A stretch of DNA of 64,000 bases from Brevundimonas albigilva (GTDB lineage: Bacteria; Pseudomonadota; Alphaproteobacteria; Caulobacterales; Caulobacteraceae): positions 3,016,501-3,080,500 of the forward strand of contig NZ_CP097298.1 of assembly GCF_023503965.1 (NCBI RefSeq), given 5' to 3'. Positions within the stretch are counted from its first letter, which is position 1. Every line of letters begins with the position of its first letter. Positions 59,046 through 64,000 of this stretch are shown piece by piece. The translations under genes and the position numbers were made by a program. Below the pieces are notes generated by a model. It worked only from the letters and a program-made list of their open reading frames with translations. It did no database searches and was not told the DNA's origin.

Positions 59046-61343
59046 ATGACCCTCGCCGTCGACCCCGCTTCGCCTCGTCCCGACGTCAAGCGCGACAAGG
59101 CGACGCCATGGATGTTCGCCGTGGCGATCTTCACCTCGGCCTGCCTGGTGTTCACGGTTCAGCCGATGGTCGCCAAGCTGGTGCTGCCGACGCTGGGCGG
59201 GTCGCCGTCGGTGTGGAACGCCTCGATGGTGTTCTTCCAGACCGCGCTGCTGGTCGGCTACGGCTATGCGCATCTGCTGCAACGCGTCACGGCGCTGCGG
59301 ACGCAGGTCGCGATCCACCTTGTCCTGCTGGCGGCGGCCGCGCTGTTCCTGCCGTTGCGGATCAGCGGCGCGCTGGGCGATCCCGATCCTTCGGCGCCAA
59401 CCCTGTGGCTGCTTGGAACCCTGGTCGTTTCGGTCGGGGCGCCCTTCGCCGTGCTGTCCGCGACGGCGCCGCTGCTCCAGGCATGGTTCGCGCGCGTTCG
59501 CGCCGGCCATGCGGACGGTCAGAACCCCTACGTCCTCTACGCCGCGTCCAACCTGGGCAGTTTTCTGGCCCTCTTGGCCTATCCCATCCTGATCGAGCCG
59601 CTGGCCAGCCTGTCGGGCCAGAGATGGGGGTGGAGCGGCGGCTATGGTCTGTTCGTGCTGCTGGTGGCGGGTCTGGCGCTCCTCGTTTGGCGACGTCGAT
59701 CAACGGCGGGCGGGGCGGTCGACCCTGCAGCCTCGCCGCCAGCGCTCCGATGACCTGGCGTGAACGCGGCATGCTGATCCTGCTGGCCGCCGGGCCGTCC
59801 AGCCTGATGCTGGGGGTGACCGCGCATCTGTCGACCGACGTGGCCTCGGCGCCCTTCCTGTGGGTGGCGCCGCTGGCGCTGTATCTGCTGACCTTCGTGA
59901 TCGCCTTTGAAGCCAGGCCGGCGATCGGCCTGCCCCTCACCCTGGCGATCCAGGGCTGCGCATCGGCCGCCTGCGCGGCGCTGATCGCCTTCCGGACCGG
60001 AGAATGGGCGGTGATCTTCGCCATCCATCTGGCCACCTTCTTCTTCACCGCGCTGATGTGCCATCAACTGCTGGCGGCGCGACGGCCGGCCCCGGACCGG
60101 CTGACCGAATTCTACCTGTTGCTGTCGCTGGGCGGCGTCGTAGGCGGGGTGTTCAACGCCCTGGTCGCGCCGGCGATTTTCAACATGGTCTGGGAATATC
60201 CGCTGGTCCTGATCCTGGTGGGCCTGTTCCGGCCCTGGGGGCGCGGTCCCCTGAAAAGGTGGGAAGTGGCCTGCATGCTGGCCGGCGTGGCGATCGCCCT
60301 GACCCCGCCCGGCGTTCTGGAGGCGATGCGTTACAGCCCGGAGTTCCGCGCGCAGGTGCCTGAACAGCACATGGTGCGAATGGCCCAGGCGGCGCTGGGC
60401 GTGGCCGCCCTGTTCGCCTTCCTGATCCGCGACCGGGCGGTGCTGTTCACGGTGGTGATCGCGACCATGGTCTGGTCCGGCTATCATATCTCTCGCGGCT
60501 ATGACTGGGACCTGTCGGAGCGCAGCTTCTTCGGCGTCATGCGGGTGGCGACCACGCCCGATCCGGCGCTGGGCGGTCCGGTCCATGTGCTGATGCACGG
60601 CACCACGCTTCATGGCGCCCAGGCCCAGGCGGCGCGTCATCGGTGCAGGCCGACCCTCTATTACGCGACCTCGACGCCGCTGGGGCAGGCCGCGCTGCAG
60701 GCCCAGAGCCTAAATCCCCAGGGCGCCGTGATCGGCGTGGTGGGGCAGGGGGCGGGCGCCATGGCGGCTTACAAGCGGGCCCAGGATCGGCTGACGTTCT
60801 TCGAGATCGATCCGATGGTGGATCGGATGTCACGCGATCCGCGCTGGTTCAGCTTCATCAACGGTTGCGCCGACGGACCGGTTCGAACGGTGCTGGGCGA
60901 CGCGCGCCTGACGATGACGCGCGAGGCGGCCGGTTCGTACGACCTGCTCGTCATCGACGCCTTCACCTCGGACGCGGTGCCGACCCATCTGCTGACGGTC
61001 GAAGCGATCCGGGGTTACCTGCGGCTGTTGAAGCCGAACGGGGTCGTGGTCCTGCACCTGTCGAACCGGAACCTGGAGATCACCCTGCCGGCCGAGGCGG
61101 CCGCCCAGGCGCTCGACGTCCCGAACCTGCATCAGATATACATCGAGCGCGACGATACGCCGGTGATGGCCGAGGCGTCGACCGAGGCGATGATCATCTC
61201 CCCGACCGAGGCGGGCATCGCGCCCTATCGACGACGACGGTCGTTGGCGTCAATTGCAGCCGACCGACGTGCGCCCCTGGACAGACGACTACGTCAACCT
61301 GTTCGGCGCGTTGATGCGCCAGTGGCGCTATTCCGTGCGGTGA
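59046..61343 (+). CDS. Membrane-spermidine synthase fusion (two frameshifts)
   Basis: Reconstructed about 766 aa. The N-terminal part has about ten membrane helices (SACLVFTVQPMVAKLVLPTLGGSPSVWNASMVFFQTALLVGYGYAH in parts), the C-terminal part a class I methyltransferase-like spermidine synthase domain: GAVIGVVGQGAGAMAAY, FFEIDPMVDRMSRD, GDARLTM, YDLLVIDAFTSDAVPTHLLT. Breaks: one base lost between about 59690 and 59750, and minus two or plus one near 61228 (expected end DDDGRWRQLQPTDVRPWTDD). True polyamine activity is unproven in such fusions. Confidence 0.85.
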
Positions 61344-61378
61344 GGGAGCCCGCGCCTTAGACGAGCGTTAAGGTGCGG

Positions 61379-61582
61379 ATGACCGAAGACAAGCCGCCTG
61401 TCCTGAAGAACCCTCGTCGCCTGCTGAAGCTGCTGGGCGTGCTGCTGGGTGTGTTCGTGCTGCTCTACGTCGGCGTCGCCGCCACCGCCTTCCTGCGCAG
61501 CCAGGGCAGCGACGACCAGCGACCGATGACGGGAGACACCCAAGCCCCTGTTGAGGCCGCCCATCCGGCGACGTCAGGCTGA
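61379..61582 (+). CDS. Small single-helix membrane protein
   Basis: 67 aa. Basic N-terminus, one hydrophobic segment ([20 protein letters not shown]), then a polar periplasmic tail. Start ATG at 61379 has AAGG 5 bases upstream; GTG at 61373 is an alternative. Overlaps the ispDF stop tail to tail by 9 bases. Family not recognised. Confidence 0.6.
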   Translation: MTEDKPPVLKNPRRLLKLLGVLLGVFVLLYVGVAATAFLRSQGSDDQRPMTGDTQAPVEAAHPATSG

Positions 61583-62716
61583 GGCGGGCAGGTCGACGGT
61601 GGCGACGGCCTGCGCGGCAAGGCCTTCGCCGCGCCCGGTGAAACCCAGCCCCTCGGACGTCGTGGCCTTCACGCTGACGGCGTCGAGCGGCAACGCCAGC
61701 AGGTCGGCGATGCGCTGGCGCATGGCGTCGCGGTGCGGCTTCACCTTGGGGCGTTCGCAGATCAGGGTGACGTCCACATTGACGATGCGCCCGCCGCGCG
61801 CCTTCACCCGTTCGGCGGCGTGGACCAGGAAACGGTCCGAGGACGCGCCTTTCCATTTCGGATCGCTGGGCGGAAAGTGATCGCCGATGTCGCCGTCGGC
61901 GATGGCGCCCAGCAGGGCGTCGGTCAGGGCGTGCAGGCCGGCGTCGGCGTCCGAATGACCGATCAGGGTCTGGTCGTGCGGCACCTCGATCCCGCACAGC
62001 CAGACGGAGCCTCCCGGCCCCCAGCGATGCACGTCGTAGCCCGAGCCGACACGGGTCTGGCGGGGGAGCAGGGCCTCGGCCATGGCGAAATCCTCCGGAT
62101 AGGTCAGCTTCATCAGGCGCGGGTCGCCGGCGACCAGGGCCACCCGGCCGCCGTGTTGCTGCACGACCACGGCCTCGTCTGCGGGCGGGTGATCGTCGGT
62201 CCAGACGGCGTAGGCCTGTTCGACGACGCCGCGCCGGAACGCCTGAGGGGTCTGCGCGCGCCACAGGCCGTCGCGGTCCACGACGCCGTCCATGAACCCT
62301 TGCCGCCCGCGACGCAGGCTGTCGGCCACCGGCAAGGCGGGCAGGGCGCCGTCATGGGTTTCCAGCGCGTCAAGCAGCCGTTGCACGACCGCCCTGGGCA
62401 ACAGCGGCCGCGCCGCGTCATGGATCAAGACCGGCTGGTCCGGAGGACAGGTCAGGGCGGCCAGACCCGCCTGGACCGAAGCGGCCCGGGTCGATCCGCC
62501 GATGGCCGCGCGCCAGCCGTCAAGGCCCGCCAGCGTTTCCGTCGCCCGCAGCTCGGCGCCGGGCGCTACGACGATCACGATCTCTTGCGCGCCAGTCGCC
62601 AGCAGAGCTTCGACCGAGCGCCGAAGGACAGGCTGGCCGCCCAGGTCGCGCCACTGCTTATCGCCGCCCGCGCGCGCGCCTGACCCGGCCGCGACGATGA
62701 TGCCTGAAAACGTCAT
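61574..62716 (-). CDS. ispDF: Bifunctional IspD/IspF (MEP pathway)
   Basis: 380 aa. IspD half (1-225): [33 protein letters not shown]; makes CDP-ME from MEP and CTP. IspF half (226-380): [11 protein letters not shown] with zinc ligands D and [29 protein letters not shown]-like block ([11 protein letters not shown]), [14 protein letters not shown]; forms MEcPP. The fusion lacks IspE (expected elsewhere). ATG at 62716 matches the family start; the frame extends upstream only as antisense to dusB. Confidence 0.97.
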   Translation of the reverse strand: MTFSGIIVAAGSGARAGGDKQWRDLGGQPVLRRSVEALLATGAQEIVIVVAPGAELRATETLAGLDGWRAAIGGSTRAASVQAGLAALTCPPDQPVLIHDAARPLLPRAVVQRLLDALETHDGALPALPVADSLRRGRQGFMDGVVDRDGLWRAQTPQAFRRGVVEQAYAVWTDDHPPADEAVVVQQHGGRVALVAGDPRLMKLTYPEDFAMAEALLPRQTRVGSGYDVHRWGPGGSVWLCGIEVPHDQTLIGHSDADAGLHALTDALLGAIADGDIGDHFPPSDPKWKGASSDRFLVHAAERVKARGGRIVNVDVTLICERPKVKPHRDAMRQRIADLLALPLDAVSVKATTSEGLGFTGRGEGLAAQAVATVDLPASA

Positions 62717-62836
62717 GTCGCCTTCTAGAGCGCGCGTCGAAGACGTGTCATCCGCTTTTCCGCCCGCGACATCGAAACCATCAAAGCGCCGCGGTCGTGC
62801 TTGACGAACGCCGCCGTAATGCGGCGAAAGGCCCGG

Positions 62837-63891
62837 ATGACGAACCGTTTGCAGATCGGGGACGTGTGCGTGCCCGGGCGGGTGCTGATGGCGCCGATGA
62901 CCGGCGTGACCGACCTGCCGTTCCGGCTGTTGGCCTCCAGGCTGGGCGCGGCCTATGTCGCGACCGAGATGGTGGCGGCGCGCGAACTGGCGCGGGCGCG
63001 GCCGGACGTCGTGCGCCGCGCGGCCGTGGGCGAGGGGCTGCCCCTGACGGTGATCCAGCTCGTCGGCCGCGATCCGGCCGCGATGGCCGAGGGCGCGCGC
63101 ATGGCCGAGGCGGCCGGCGCCGACATCGTCGACCTGAACTTCGGCTGCCCGGCCAAGGAGGTGACGGGCGCGGCGGCGGGGTCGGCCCTGATGCGCACGC
63201 CCGATCTGGCGCGCCGGATCATGGAGGCGGCGGTCGGGGCGACGACCCGCCCGGTCACGGTCAAGATGCGGCTGGGCTGGGATGACGACAGCCGCAACGC
63301 CGCCGAACTGGCGCGCAGCGCCGAAGCCATCGGGGTCAAGGCGGTCACAGTGCACGGCCGCACGCGCAAGCAGTTCTATACGGGCCAGGCCGACTGGGGC
63401 GCCGTGGCCGAGGTCAAGGCGGCGGTGGCCGTGCCGGTGATCGTCAACGGCGACATCGTCACGGCGGACCAAGCGCGAGAGGCGTTGGATCGGTCTGGGG
63501 CCGACGGCCTGATGCTGGGACGCGGCGTCTATGGCCGGCCCTGGCTGGCGGCGCATCTGGAACGGGCGCTGATCGACGGCGTGGCGATGGAGGAGCCGGG
63601 TCCGCAGGCGCGCCTGGCGATCGTGCTGGAACACCTGCGCGCCTCGGTCGCCTTCTACGGCCTGCCGCTGGGACTGCGCATGTTCCGAAAGCACCTGGGC
63701 TGGTATGTCGAACAGGCCCCTGGCCGGCCGATCCGCAACACCGCCGTGAAGCCAAGGCAAGAATTTGCCGGATCGAGACGCCGGAGGCCGTCGAGGCGGC
63801 TATGGCGGAGCTTTGGCGATCAAATTTGGCGCGGGTCGACAACTCCGTTGTTGAAACCGGGTCACGATTTGTGGACAGTGCCGTTGCATGA
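62837..63891 (+). CDS. dusB: tRNA-dihydrouridine synthase DusB / NifR3 (one frameshift)
   Basis: FMN-dependent TIM barrel that reduces uridines in tRNA. Motifs: [34 protein letters not shown] with catalytic Cys, [33 protein letters not shown]. Frame breaks at 63718-63721 (C4 for C5), expected [29 protein letters not shown], ending at 63891. Reconstructed about 351 aa. ATG at 62837 has AAAGG 6 bases upstream; earlier in-frame starts lack one. First gene of the nifR3-ntrB-ntrC type operon. Confidence 0.93.
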
Positions 63892-64000
63892 CGGATACGC
63901 CTCCAGTTTCGGCCGCCTTGCCCGATCCCGCGTCGGGCGATGAGCCGTTCTGGGGCCGACTTGACGGCGACCGGGCGCGGTCGATCTTCGGCGTGGCCTA
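63888..64000 (+). CDS. ntrB: Probable nitrogen-regulation sensor kinase NtrB (5' end only)
   Basis: ATG at 63888 overlaps the dusB stop by 4 bases (ATGA) and opens at least 37 codons ([17 protein letters not shown]...) to the window end. In alphaproteobacteria nifR3/dusB is followed by ntrB, ntrC, ntrY and ntrX, which is the basis for the name. The visible part includes no diagnostic domain. Confidence 0.6.
   Translation, partial: MTDTPPVSAALPDPASGDEPFWGRLDGDRARSIFGVA

Noticed and set aside
61200-61314. Alternative C-terminus ALSTTTVVGVNCSR for the spermidine synthase fusion
   Set aside because: The third frame (DDDGRWRQLQPTDVRPWTDDY) is the family-like ending; the alternative is out of frame with both parts.

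Overview
This 64 kb, high-GC window reads as chromosome from a Caulobacterales alphaproteobacterium, most likely Brevundimonas or a close relative. The reasons are the alphaproteobacterial S10-spc-alpha ribosomal operon layout (no infA or rpmJ between secY-adk and rpsM), a PopA-like REC-REC-degenerate-GGDEF protein next to mfd, clpS-clpA, a phasin, and the ispDF / nifR3(dusB)-ntrB order at the right edge. The genus is an inference; no rRNA gene is present.

Layout. (1) 1-4.6 kb: 3' end of metG, then a probable reactive-sulfur locus (ArsR/BigR-type repressor, rhodanese-DUF2892 protein, AhpD-like protein, second rhodanese, TerC membrane protein) and the rRNA methyltransferase rlmB. (2) 4.7-6.4 kb: tRNA-Tyr, tRNA-Gly, tuf. 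(3) 6.4-14.8 kb: envelope and accessory genes (lipoprotein carboxylesterase, L,D-transpeptidase, GNAT plus cupin pair, GIN-domain secreted protein, outer-membrane beta-barrel), then a cobalamin riboswitch in front of a double-hotdog thioesterase. (4) 14.8-32.7 kb: the S10-spc-alpha ribosomal superoperon through secY, adk, rpsM, rpsK, rpoA and rplQ. A TonB-like gene and a large secreted zinc metalloprotease sit between adk and rpsM, and a separate promoter precedes rpsM. (5) 32.7-37.3 kb: GNAT, ABC exporter, D,D-carboxypeptidase with SPOR domain, phasin. (6) 37.3-40.06 kb: a complete 2.74 kb IS1595-family element with 23-bp inverted repeats, an 8-bp target duplication, a transposase and four passenger genes of unknown function, including a DUF1828/DUF1829-type protein. 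(7) 40-64 kb: clpS-clpA, a methyltransferase, FemAB-like GNAT plus RidA, a polysaccharide deacetylase, pncB, recG / sdhE-mfd, popA-like, yihY, pncC-tusA, a membrane-spermidine-synthase fusion, ispDF and dusB-ntrB (ntrB cut by the window end).

Quality caveat. Twelve genes, including the essential rplP, carry 16 frameshifts. All restore a family-typical protein when one or two bases are added, and 11 of the 12 one-base losses lie in short homopolymers. This looks like residual long-read consensus error rather than pseudogenes, so these genes are annotated as single full-length CDSs with the lesion noted.

The most novel-looking content is the IS1595 element with its low-GC cargo operon. Other points of interest are the B12 riboswitch without a recognisable B12 gene behind it, the PopA-like protein with a lost GGDEF motif but a retained I-site, and the two genes lodged inside the ribosomal superoperon.
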